From Catonia carolina (lineage: Eukaryota; Arthropoda; Insecta; Hemiptera; Achilidae), in the NCBI GenBank assembly GCA_035578175.1, contig JAQMRL010000002.1, positions 94,156,748-94,220,747 on the forward strand: 64,000 nucleotides of DNA, in the 5' to 3' direction. The notes below the pieces were generated by a model. That model did no database searches. It had not been told where the DNA came from and saw only the letters and a list, made by a program, of their open reading frames with translations. The number at the start of each line of letters is the position of its first letter. Within the stretch, counting starts at the first letter, position 1. The translations under genes and the position numbers were made by a program. Shown here one piece after another: positions 46,407 to 56,445 of the stretch.

Positions 46407-46656
46407 TGAGGAGAAATGGTTCAATAATAAAGAAAGGTGGAGAGAAGTTGTGCTGAGCCTAGCCGAACGAAACTTGAAAAAGAAAAAATTATCTCCAAAC
46501 TTGGAAGGGGAAAAAAGAAGAAAGGAACTTGAAAGAGAGGAGAAGATGATGATGGATTTTATTTATACGTGGCAAAGCAGAATACGAGAAGGCAAGGTGG
46601 AACTGTTAGTAATGCTGGACATTGAAACTTACAATGATATTATTAAGCACAACTGA
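46407..46656 (+). CDS. Unrecognised charged open frame
   Basis: The frame is open from about 46407 and contains EEKWFNNKERWREVVLSLAE, RNLKKKKLSPNLEGEKRRKE and WQSRIREGK, ending IKHN and a stop. It is rich in Lys, Glu and Arg, with coiled-coil-like spacing and no recognised domain. A GC-rich stem-loop lies 500 bp downstream (47160-47191). It may be the end of a LINE ORF followed by its 3' UTR, or a fragment of a host gene. Low confidence either way. Confidence 0.25.
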
Positions 46657-47159
46657 AATTTTTGTTTACCCAGATCTTAAGTTAGTTTAAAATCAGCACA
46701 CTGCATGAGCGTGATGACTTTTTCATTCATATGAGTTCAAAAAAAAATTATAAAATGTTACAGAGAAAGACTCGAGGGATCAAGTAATTTTGGTTTGTAA
46801 TACTGATCCAGATGAGCGTTGTTCTTAATTTAGGGTAAGAAATTCAGAGATAAAAAAACTGACGTTGATAAATTTAGAAAAGATTATTAAAATGTGTTAA
46901 ATTATTTTCAGTCTGAAAGTAATGTCCATTTGAAGGATTAATTATATTATAAAATCAGCGATTTTAAATAATATGAGAAAGTTTCTCGTCCATTTGTATG
47001 TGTATGTGTTTTTCCATTTGTATGTGTTTTTTCATGTGTATAAATATGTAATGATCAAAAATATGTGAATAATTTATAAGTAAAAAAGTTTAGAATTTAT
47101 TTTATTGATAAATTTCTTTTCTTTCGTAATCAATGTCCCAATTTAAAAGTATGTATGTC

Positions 47160-47191
47160 CCCGGCGGACAAGGTGTCTTTCCCTTGCCGGG
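47160..47191 (+). repeat. GC-rich stem-loop
   Basis: CCCGG-cgga-CAAGG, an eight-base loop, then CCTTG-CCGGG: two 5-bp stems with a bulge. It stands out in AT-rich DNA and resembles stem-loops in LINE 3' UTRs, but no LINE frame is proven upstream. Confidence 0.6.
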
Positions 47192-47304
47192 AAATAGAAT
47201 TATTTAGACTTAGATTAAAATTAATGTATACTTATTTTAAGTTGTGTATGTAAAATAAGTAAATATGTATTCTTTAAATTAAATAAATGTTAAGTAAAGT
47301 AATC

Positions 47305-47362
47305 GTTATGTAGCTGTGGTCGCTAAAGACTTATTGTTGATGCAACCTTAATTAAATAAAAC
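47305..47362 (+). mobile_element. SINE 3'-tail remnant
   Basis: GTCGCTAAAGACTTATTGTTG and GATGCAACCTTAATTAAATAAAA match the GTCGCTAATGACTGTTGCAA...TTAAATAAATAAA tail of the SINE at 14723-14916. The head is missing. Confidence 0.6.
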
Positions 47363-47369
47363 ATGTACC

Positions 47370-48243
47370 GTGCTTCCCAACAAAGCTGACGTAAAGGGAA
47401 ATTAACATAGGACAATGTACTATCAACATTAATCTAATTACTTGGGAGTAATCTTACTTTTATTGCTCCAGTCGTTAGGAAACCGAATAAAAATAAGTCT
47501 ACGAAGGATTGTAATAGCTAATATTTAATTATTAGTTTTAATTATTAGTAAATAAACACATAAATGTTATTTAATTTCGACATAGCGCGGTACTTGCATC
47601 AGCAAAAAAAATTCCTTCCATTGTTGTCTGAACATTAGGCGAGCGTGTAAAGTGGTCAGTTTATTTAAATTTTTGATATTACAGTTTTGGAGGCCGTGAG
47701 TTCAAATCCCACACAATATTTAAATATTTTTTTATTTTATTTAGCTAAATAATTTTATTAAAATTATTATTAAATAATTTAACTTAATAATTTGTTAACT
47801 TAATTAAATAAAAAAATCTTTAATAGTTATATTCTGTTGAATTAAAAATTACAATTATAATTTCAAATTTTTTTCATTATTTAATTAATAATAATCAATT
47901 ATCAAATTCACAAAAAAAAGTTCAAATATGTAAGACTCGAACTCGCGGCCTCTCGTACGGTAATATAAAAATAAAAAGGAACTGACCACTTAATACGCTC
48001 CGCTAATAATTTAGACATTCACAAACGCGAATTTATTTCTTACGTAAGTACAGCTATAACGAAATTGAATAACATTTTTGATTGTATATATTAATAATTA
48101 CATTATTAGCCATGAAAATGTTTTGTAGATTCATTTTTATTCTGTTTACTAACCTGGAGTCATAAAAACAAGATTACACTCTAGTAATTAGATTAATGTT
48201 GACAGTACATTGTCCAAAATTAAATTCCCTATACGTCAAGCAC
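47370..48243. repeat. Large imperfect inverted repeat with tRNA-like arms
   Basis: The arm 47370-47725 matches the reverse complement of 47935-48243 over most of its length with scattered mismatches and indels. Shared blocks are GTGCTT...GACGTA, GGACAATGTACT, TCAACATTAATCTAATTACT, AATAAAAAT, TGTTATT-AATTTCG, AAGTGGTCAGTT and GAGGCCG-GAGTTC. Each arm carries a tRNA-like segment near its inner end, with AAGTGGTCAG as an A-box-like stretch and GAGTTCGAGTC or GAGTTCAAATC as box B. The 209-bp centre is extremely AT-rich. The outer ends have no clear target duplication. It may be a foldback-type element or an inverted duplication. Confidence 0.8.
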
Positions 48244-48314
48244 AGTTTATGAAACAAAAATAAGTTTTTTACAATTTTGCAAATTTATATTATATTTACT
48301 TTTTCTTCTTTAAA

Positions 48315-48446
48315 TTTTTTTTAAGTTTATTTAAAGCCGCATCAACAGCTTAGTTGTTAGCGACTACGGTGGGTTATTTAACTGCAACAACGGGTTTTAC
48401 TTGTCAAAATTTCCAGACCCTAGCCAGGAATCGACCCTGGAACCGG
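48315..48446 (-). mobile_element. SINE, head-truncated
   Basis: On the plus strand it runs from a T-run (48315-48322) through AAAGCCGCATCAACAGCTTAG, TTGTTAGCGACTACGGTGGG and TTTCCAGACCCTAGCCAGGA to AATCGACCCTGG (box B, mutated). The box A half is missing, where the next SINE begins. Confidence 0.78.
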
Positions 48447-48454
48447 TTTTAAAT

Positions 48455-48624
48455 TGTTTTTAGTTTATTTAAAGTCGCTTGGTTATTAGCGACAACGGCG
48501 GGTTTCGGTACTGTAACGGTGGGTTTTGAACATGTTCAAATTTCCAGACCCTAGTTGGGAATCGAACCCGGGACTCTTAGATTCGCAGGCTAGCGCGCCA
48601 GTCACTACGCCAACAAAACGGCCA
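48455..48624 (-). mobile_element. tRNA-derived SINE in tandem with the previous one
   Basis: Same orientation and family as 48315-48446: AAAGTCGCTTGGTTATTAGC, TTTCCAGACCCTAGTTGGGA, ATCGAACCCGGGA (box B on the minus strand TCCCGGGTTCGAT), then GCGCGCCAGTCACTACGCCA and a GGCC end. Head and body are present. Confidence 0.82.
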
Positions 48625-50372
48625 ATTTTAAATTTAGTTTAGTATCAGTTTATTTTCGAACTTATTCAAATACATATTTAAAATTGTGTATCAAATTATT
48701 TTGTTAAATAATTAATTTTTGTTATTTTATGAAGCATTTCCTGTGAATGTTATATAATTATGTTTTATCTGTTACTTTTTGTTAATTAAAATGTTTAACG
48801 TTTAAAGGACAATATTGAGATAAATTGTGAATATGTTTACTGTAATAATCGATAAAGAATTCATTTGTACAAAACATTTGGACCTGTCATACAATGGACC
48901 TGCGTATAATGTACAATATTTTACGTGGCAACAAAATTTATTTAATTATTTATTTATTTGTATCTAATTGTCACCGACTTATAAATTAAGTATAACAATT
49001 AATAAATTGTCTTTACTTCATAAGAGTTTACTGTAACAATGACGATAGTGACACGGAATCGAATATGTTTGAAGATAATTTGGCCTATGTCGAAAAAAAA
49101 ATATAACAAGAAAAACAAAGAGCAGATTTATAAAATTATATGGGTTTAAGATTAAGATAATTCGTCGATACTAGTATAACCTATTGTAAAACATTTCTGC
49201 TGGTATTTATTTTAAGTACCTGAAAAATGTAAGTATTTGAATTCTCTTTATTAATGTGAGCAGTTATACGCTTAAGAATTTTAGGTGAAAGATTTTTATT
49301 TAATTCGTTTTTAATTAATTCAGTACTTTAGTTATTCACAGATTACTGTAATTAAAATAGTTGTAATTTAATGAGGATTAGTTTTGTAAAACTATTCTTT
49401 CTCACTTTGTTAAAGCTTTATTATGTTTACATTGCTATCTTACTTTGTAACAGAAGAAAAAATGTCTAACGAAAGCTATTTATTTTAATAAACTCTTCTG
49501 GAACTAAACTAAATTAAATCAAAAAGTATCAACTCTAACTCATTTATTTTCTGTAAAAGTTTCCCTGTTTTTATTTTATTTTTTGATAAATGGCTTTATT
49601 GTCAAGGAAAATAAAAATATACGTTTCGTCCGAACAAGAGAAATACCTAGCCTGCATGAAATATGAACGACGTACTGTAATAGAGATATATAGTACATTT
49701 CGTCTCATTGCTATTTTTATATTTAAATTTTACAGGTGGATACTCTAATAAATAAAATATTACTAAATACATATTGTATAATAATTAAATTACAAATACT
49801 CTTATAAATATTACGGTAATATTTTTCTGAAATTGTTAGAGCGAAATCAATTATTAAGTACTGCCAGTTCTGTCAACCGAATGTTTTGAACAGCCAACAT
49901 TCACGATATTAAAAATTAACGTGTATATCACAGAATGGCGCACACAGAAGAGGTATGAAAATATATACTGACTTTTCACGGTAAACAATATTATCATGCA
50001 CAATAAATGCATGTATCCACAAATTTTTTTCACTTTATTTTTATTTACAACTGTGCGGTTTTGCACAACCAGTAAATATGCATATTATATAATTATATAT
50101 ATATATATATATATTCAGCCGAATAACCGCGCGCGGAATGGTTTATGATATAGGGAATAATTGACGTGGTCGTCGACCATAATTGTTTTAATGTTTTTTT
50201 TGAAATATATGTGATTAGTGTGTTTTAATTCCTGATGATGTCTCCGAGAGAGACGAAAGATCTCGAAAGAATATAATACTCTGAGGTGAGTTTTATATTT
50301 AATTTTGTTTTGTTTTGGCTGTTCATTATCATATATGTAGTGGTGCAAACAAAGGAAAATAATGTTTAATAA

Positions 50373-50375
<3 letters not shown>

Positions 50376-50426
<51 letters not shown>
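50376..50426. repeat. (TA)n microsatellite
   Basis: About 25 uninterrupted TA units. A shorter run lies at about 50093-50114. Confidence 0.95.
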
Positions 50427-50428
<2 letters not shown>

Positions 50429-50651
50429 CAAGTTAATTATTTCAAGCGAAGTGTTTTGGATACAACAATTCAACGATTATATGTAAAAAAGGGTTTGATA
50501 TAATCATTCTGCTCGTTAACTTGAAAGGACATTGGTAATGTACATTTTTATTTATATGTTTGTCATTTTTGAAAAATGTATGTCAAGGAAAGTTCAAGAT
50601 TATCGTCGTTTTGTAATTTTTCAAGAACCACAACTATCTGGGCCATGCCAA

Positions 50652-50693
50652 AACTTAACCATATGTAGGTTAACACCTACATATGGTTAAGTT
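50652..50693. repeat. Perfect 19-bp-arm hairpin
   Basis: AACTTAACCATATGTAGGT, loop TAAC, then its exact reverse complement. No transcript context is visible. Confidence 0.9.
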
Positions 50694-51546
50694 ACAATGG
50701 AATGTATATTATTGTTATGAGCCTAAATTGTATACCTTTATTTGTTACCGATTGAACCTTTATTTAAATTCTATCTGTGATACTTAATTATAAAAAGTAA
50801 ATAATACTGTTTTTGGGTATTTCTATTCCTTGTGCAACAGTCGATTTGTAAGCTTTGATGTATGTTGAAAAGCTAATTTATTTTCTTAAAAAGACTCATT
50901 ACCAGCTAAAGTAAACTATTTATGAAATTATTTTTTTTTAAATTAAATATTTTAATACCGTAGGCTATAAATACTTAAATATTTGTAAAGGTTATGATGC
51001 TGCAGACATAAGTTTAATTCATAAATTTGATGTATTTTATTTATTTTTCCAAAGTCCTTGATAAATTTTGGGATATGTTTTTTAAATCTTAGGCAATGTT
51101 TATTTTCATTCTTTGTTAAAACTTCTGTATAACCTTTGTCCGTGCATGCCTTTAAAACTAAAAATAAAAAAATATATTCCTTAATATTTTCCTGTAAATT
51201 GTCATTGTTGTTGATATTTTTTTATTTGCTACTATTAAAAAGCATATGGACAAGTCCCATATAATGAATATTTTTGGTGAATTGTATTTCCGAAATAGTC
51301 TTTATATTATTTGTAATTTTTTTTAACCCTTTATAAAAGATTTACTCCGTGTTGATATTATATGATAAATGATTATTACGTTGTTTTTTACATATGTTTT
51401 TGGGGAAAATTTCTGAACATTAAAGGTATGTAATGAATTGTGTAACATTTCTTATGTATGTTTTTCTTTCCTGCAGCAACCACCCTTCAACGCTTCCTTG
51501 TTTTAATTTTTTTTAAATAAATTTTGGTGCACCTTGTTTCGTTAAA

Positions 51547-51597
51547 AGGTTTGACAGCTGTTGATGCGATTTTAAATAAAGAAACAAAAACAAAAAA
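51547..51597 (+). mobile_element. SINE 3'-tail remnant
   Basis: GACAGCTGTTGATGCGATTT then TAAATAAAGAAACAAAAACA resembles the SINE tail with A-rich end. The head is absent. It abuts the inverted family A pair. Confidence 0.5.
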
Positions 51598-51611
51598 AGT
51601 ATTTCCATTAC

Positions 51612-52350
51612 AGAGATAACTTTTTTTTATTTATTAACCGTATTGATATTTAAAATTAAATTGGAATATAAGTTCCAAGTTTCAACTTCCTCCCACATTC
51701 CGTTTTTTAGATATTCTGTTCACATACAGACCAATCACTAAAAACATGGCGAATTGAGTTCAGGGAGCCTGAACACAAGTATTTCCGTGAAAAGTCGTTT
51801 TAGAAAAATTCATATGAATACAATACTTTCCTTCCCTAAATTTTTAAAGGGCAAGAGAGAGTACGTAGAGTCGTAGACGATTGTAATGTGCAACACCATT
51901 TTACTCGTGTAACAGCCTTACCGTACACAAACATCTTGACAACAGTACTGTAAATAACCTTCAACCCCTGACATAATAAACACACCAGCCTTACCGTAAT
52001 CAAATATTTTAACAATATTGTACTGTAAAAATAACCTTAAACCCCAAAATTTTAGTTATTAGCAGAGTTCAATTTATTCGTGATCTATTTTTACTTTCTC
52101 TTGCCGTATAATACAATAAATACAATACAATAAAACGAAAGAAAGTATTATTTTCATGTCGATTTTTCTAAAACGAGTTTTCACCAGAAAATACACTTTT
52201 TCAGGCTACCTGAACTTAAAAAACATGTTTTCAGATTGTTCTGTATGTGAACAAGATATCTCAAAAACGGAATGTGGAAGAAAGATGAAACTTTGAACTT
52301 ATATTCCAATTTAATTTTCTATTTCCATAAGGTTAATAAATTAAAAAAGA
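51612..52350. repeat. Head-to-head inverted pair of family A ends
   Basis: The minus-oriented arm (about 51612-51866) and plus-oriented arm (about 52090-52350) both contain the family A start region and share the extra segment ATATTCCAATTTAATTT plus AAGTTATCTCTG (reverse complement in the left arm), which is not part of other family A copies. The family A starts (GGGCAAGAGAGAG and CTTTCTCTTGCC) face the ~220-bp centre. Confidence 0.78.
51913..52044. repeat. 73-bp-period direct duplication in the palindrome centre
   Basis: CAGCCTTACCGTA...CAA-TACTGTAAA-ATAACCTT-AACCCC occurs at 51913-51968 and again at 51986-52044, with small differences. Confidence 0.8.
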
Positions 52351-52352
52351 AG

Positions 52353-53236
52353 TTATCTCTGTTTTCTCTGAGTTTTCACTGGATATACGATTTCAGACCC
52401 CCTGAACCTAAAAAATGTTTTTAGCGATTGATATCTGTGTGTGTGTGTGTGTGAACGCGCGCGCGCGCGTGTGTGTGTATGTGTAAACAACATATCTTAA
52501 GAACTTGAAACGTAGAACTTAAATTAGATACCACTAGAAACCCCGACATAAACATTTTCATTAAAATCGGTCCACTAAAAGTAGTAGTTCATTCGTGCAA
52601 TTTTTCACTTCTTTTTAATTTTCTCAAGAAAACTTCCCATGGTTTTGTTTAAAGTCGCCTCATTTACTACATGTTTTAAGCTCTACAAGCTTAAAAGATA
52701 AGTGCAATGTTTGCTGAAATTTTTGTGAAACTGAGCCCTCGCGGTAAAAAATGGTGCTTTTATGATTGCGGCCTTGAAATGCATTTTACAACATAAATAA
52801 GCAAAGTTGTAAAAAATTAAAAACCGAAAACTTTTACTTCAAAAAATTTTCTACGCCGCTTATTATAGCGTCAGTTCGTGACTTTCTGTATTTTCATCAT
52901 AAAAATCTGTGAAAAATAGGATTTTTTTAAGATAACGTTCTTAGTGCGCATTTAACGACAAAAAATATACCTAAAATAATAGCAAATTAAGAAACCTACA
53001 ACTTTATTTCAATAATTTTTCTCTTTCTATTTCTTGAGACTAATTTAGCGTCAATTAGTGATTTTCCGTAATTTTAAGTTCTACAGAGGTTGATTTTAAT
53101 CTTGCGTCATTCACTCATGATTAAAATTAGGTTATGTTTTTTTTTCATTTTACATTGAGTTTTAATGATTAAACACAGGATATATTTCTCATTGGTAAAA
53201 TATACAAGAGAAAGTCGAGTGTGCTTCACACATTTT
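52353..53236 (+). repeat. Family A repeat, copy 6
   Basis: It starts inside the head (GAGTTTTCACTGGATATACG, TTTCAGACCCCCTGAACC), then TTTTTAGCGATTG, a GT/GC tract (52436-52478), ATTTTCATTAAAATCGGTCC, two internal subunits ending TTAGTGATTTTCCGTAATTTTAA, and the end ACAAGAGAAAGTCGAGTGTG. It lacks the first ~60 bp, where the inverted pair lies. Confidence 0.8.
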
Positions 53237-54137
53237 AATTTTTTTTAACTGTCACAAATTGTTTAGCTTTAAAAAGAAACAATGTTCTGTGTGGAATCAC
53301 TCAGAAAATTTTTAATTTATGTAAGTATTTAATGGTATACCTACAACATAATAATGGGATTTTTGTTAAACCCTTACATAAATAATTTTTATTTTATCTT
53401 ATTATAGGATATAACGGTTTCTTACCCACGCTTTACCTCGCACAAATTGCTTTTTATGTACATCACATTATTTCATTTCTTTGATAAGCTGTTACAACGT
53501 ACTTCGTTGTAACTCTAGTGCATGTACCTGACGTTTCTCTAATACGATGTAACTGCTAATACAAAAGATTTGACAACGCAAATCAAAATACAACGACACA
53601 CTGACATAAACCGCACTTAAACTGTATATTATTATATTCTCTTACAACTTTCCCTAGGGCAGACAAACAAAACTAAAATTCAAATTTAACCTAAACCTTT
53701 TATAAAGTAAATTACTTCTTTTGTCTTCCACCTTTGACGGTATTTTAAATTGTTATATATTTTGTCATGAGTGCTTTAAATTCATGTTTATATTAATGTC
53801 CTTCAAATTTAATTATTTAACTATAATTTTAGACATTTTATATTAACTTCTCGGGGTTCTTTTCTTAATGTGTGTACGCTGCAATCTGTTTGATTCACGA
53901 ACAAGAAGAAGCAATCCCATGGCCCAATGATACAAGGATATATATTACGTGTAAATGAGATGTAATCTAGTACAGATTCAGGCCGACCATTCCCGAGTGA
54001 GTGAATTGACCCCAACTATCAAAGCACACCGGTAACCTCCGTCTATTATTCAAATCTGTATAAAAGTAACTACTCTTATCAGGATTTGAACCTTCGTCTA
54101 CGAAAATCAGCTCTTGGACAGCGGATTAGTGGCGACG
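53237..54137. other. Unassigned sequence
   Basis: No gene. GCACACCGGTAACC and CAGGATTTGAACCTTCG near 54026-54095 resemble a tRNA-like or repeat segment next to the SINE, but the family is not clear. Confidence 0.35.
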
Positions 54138-54147
54138 ACTTTACCTC

Positions 54148-54300
54148 TTTTTTTGTTTTAAGTCGCATCGCCAACTTGGTCATGAGCGACTACTGGGGTT
54201 TTTTTACAGTGACGATGGGTTTTAACCTTAGCCGCGCATTGAACCCGGGATCTTTCGCTCTGTAGGCTATCGCGCTAGTTACTACGCCACGGAGGCGGTC
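54148..54300 (-). mobile_element. tRNA-derived SINE, well preserved
   Basis: On the minus strand it reads GACCGCCTCCGTGGCGTAGT (box A region), TAGCGCGATAGCCTACAGAG, CCCGGGTTCAATGC (box B), a short body with AGTAGTCGCTCATGACCAAG and GCGATGCGACTTAAAACAAA, and an A-tail. ACTTTAC near both ends (54138-54144 and 54303-54309) may be a target duplication, slightly offset. Confidence 0.82.
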
Positions 54301-54309
54301 AAACTTTAC

Positions 54310-55471
54310 TTTTAGGATAAACCCGGTAGGTTAGTTGTAAATAACGTTAAAAAAGTAACCATAGATTATTCTCATTCCATGTAAGTATCATTCCGTTTTA
54401 ACTACTTAAATTTAATCATTTGCTTATTTACATTTACATTTTGCATTTACAAAAATTAAATATTAAAAATTTAAATAACAAATTAATTTGGGTCTTACAA
54501 AATATCAAATATTCATACATTTTTATTATTTAAGTTTAAAAAAGAGAAATATTCATCTTTACCAGAAAAACAGAGAAAAGTTAAATAGCTAAGACAAAAT
54601 GAAATTTAATTCAAATCGAAGTTTTGTTTAAGTATACATACCTTGTATAGTTTTGTCGTTCTGTAATAGTTTCTATTTAAACAGCCAAAGATTAAAGTTA
54701 AAACTAAAATATAGAGTACTGAAGACACAAAAATTTTAAGAAAAATCGATAGAGATCTGAGTAAAGTTTTCCAATAACAAACTGTTTTTATTTTATGTAC
54801 TTAATTTTATCTAGACGGAAACTCAAGACACGTCAGAAAGAAACTTTTTAATAACAAACAAACATTACCTGAAGAAAATTTCTTTAAAGTGACACATGAA
54901 GAAACATGCTTTTTAACATAAATACATAAATCATCTAAGTTTACAAGACAAACAATGCAGTAACCTCTTGTCTACAAACACAGAGTTAATCTGATTTGTA
55001 TTCAAACTCGATTTTCATATAAACTTTTTATACACTAACTTGATATTATATACTTTTAGACCAGACAATGCTAAAGTGAAGGGTAGTTTTCCTTTGACAT
55101 GATTAAATACTTCTTTATTTGTACGGTATAACATTTTTTTAAATATTTAGTTCATGTTGTACGAATTAAAATCTGAGTTTATTCACAATCTCTTTAAATA
55201 AACTATACGTAAATATGATGAACATATTTACATGAAGAAAAAAAAACAATGTTATTGCTTCGAAAAGAATAGAAAATTGTTTGAAATTTTTGAAAAAAAT
55301 TATACAAAATATCTGGATGTATTTACTACGTGAAGAAAAGATGTAATAGATCTAATGATGATCGTAAAAGATATGAAAATAAATAAACAATTAAGGTTAT
55401 TCAATAAATCTGAATGAAAGTTTAAGTTCTTTTACTATTTTCAATATTGTTAATTTGCCTCTGTTATAGAC
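54310..55471. other. AT-rich stretch without recognised gene
   Basis: Nothing supported was found. Confidence 0.4.
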
Positions 55472-55745
55472 TGAGCAAATATTTCAAAACACTGAATAGA
55501 TGGTTCAGAGAAATCGAAGAGTATATGAAGATGTAAAATAGAATACAGGACAGAAGTATATGTAACAAAAAGATCAAACAACTTTTACGGTTCCAAGAGA
55601 AAGGAAAAATAACAGATGACAACAGGAATGGTCAGAGGAAAAGAAGAAACAATTTTGATAAAAAAAAAGAAAAAGGGTTGGTATAAACGAAAACAGCAAA
55701 GAGAAAATATCAAACGTGAGAAAAAACATAATTTTACGTGGTCCG
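55472..55745 (+). pseudogene. RTE-type LINE C-terminal remnant
   Basis: The plus strand reads RLSKYFKTLNRWFREIEEYM, KM, a stop, NRIQDRSICNKKIKQLLRFQ, then EKGKITDDNRNGQRKRRN. It fits the RL.K.IF....WF.EVE.DL....I..DR..FR.KI...GFQ pattern ending RTE-type ORFs. There is at least one stop. The minus-strand frame here is a shadow. Confidence 0.62.
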
Positions 55746-56084
55746 TAGTTAGCCAAAAAGATAATAGAAAAAGAATTTGAACTGAATGGTAAAGAATCTA
55801 ATTAATCTTGTAATTTTACTTAGTATACGCGCTTAACTGCTCAATTTCTTATTTTATGGTATAAACTTAAAATCGTTGGTAAAGCTTTTCATTGCAGTAT
55901 TTGAATGGGGACAGTATTGGACTTTGTAGTTGTTGCTTTAAGTTCGCACTTGTTCATCATCCTTTAAAAATTCTGCAGTTTTAAACTGCGTTAATAAGAC
56001 GCATCTTCCATCACCCGACTAAGGAACTCGTCTGTCATTTATCCGTACCTGCAGACATGCGTCTCTCAATAAAGCAAATATAAC
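55746..56084. other. Unassigned spacer
   Basis: Nothing recognised. Confidence 0.4.
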
Positions 56085-56445
56085 ATGTTAATTTTTCGTC
56101 ATTAATTTTGGCCTTTCATTTCTAATACCAGTTCTCAATTGCACTAAGGTTGTTCTGTAGTTCTAAAGTAGCCCCAAAGGTCAAATCCTGTCATCAATAG
56201 TGCTTTATCATCAGCACAAGTAACAATGGTTATTTTGTTGATTTTTCTAATTAATTCGATGAAGTGCAATATAGATATACTGAACAGCTACTTGTAAATA
56301 GCAGTTTGATTAAATAAAGGCGAGGAATTTAAATTATTATTTTCTATAAATGGCCGATGTGCCACATTTTATTAAACGCATTTGCTACGTCCAAGAAAGC
56401 TGCTGTTCGAGTTGGTTCCTTTACAGTAATTTTTCAAAAAATCCG
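56085..56445 (-). pseudogene. Jockey-like LINE RT fragment with internal deletion
   Basis: The minus strand gives TRTAAFLDVANAFNKMWHIG (the FLDV.KAFDRVWH palm motif), then, after about 130 bp of decayed sequence, NKITIVTCADDKALLMTG (catalytic FADDTALL, here CADDKALL), and AIENWY followed by KAKINDEK. The Asp-Asp pair survives but Phe and Thr are changed. Roughly half the spacing between the palm motifs is missing. Upstream sequence to about 56650 may be the finger region but is not readable with confidence. Confidence 0.72.

Larger units (their letters stand above)
48625..51540. other. AT-rich stretch with TA microsatellites
   Basis: It contains (TA)n runs at about 50093-50114 and 50376-50426 and the hairpin annotated at 50652-50693. 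No gene is recognised; the open frames at 49854-50348 on the minus strand lie between the TA tracts and have no motif. Confidence 0.45.
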
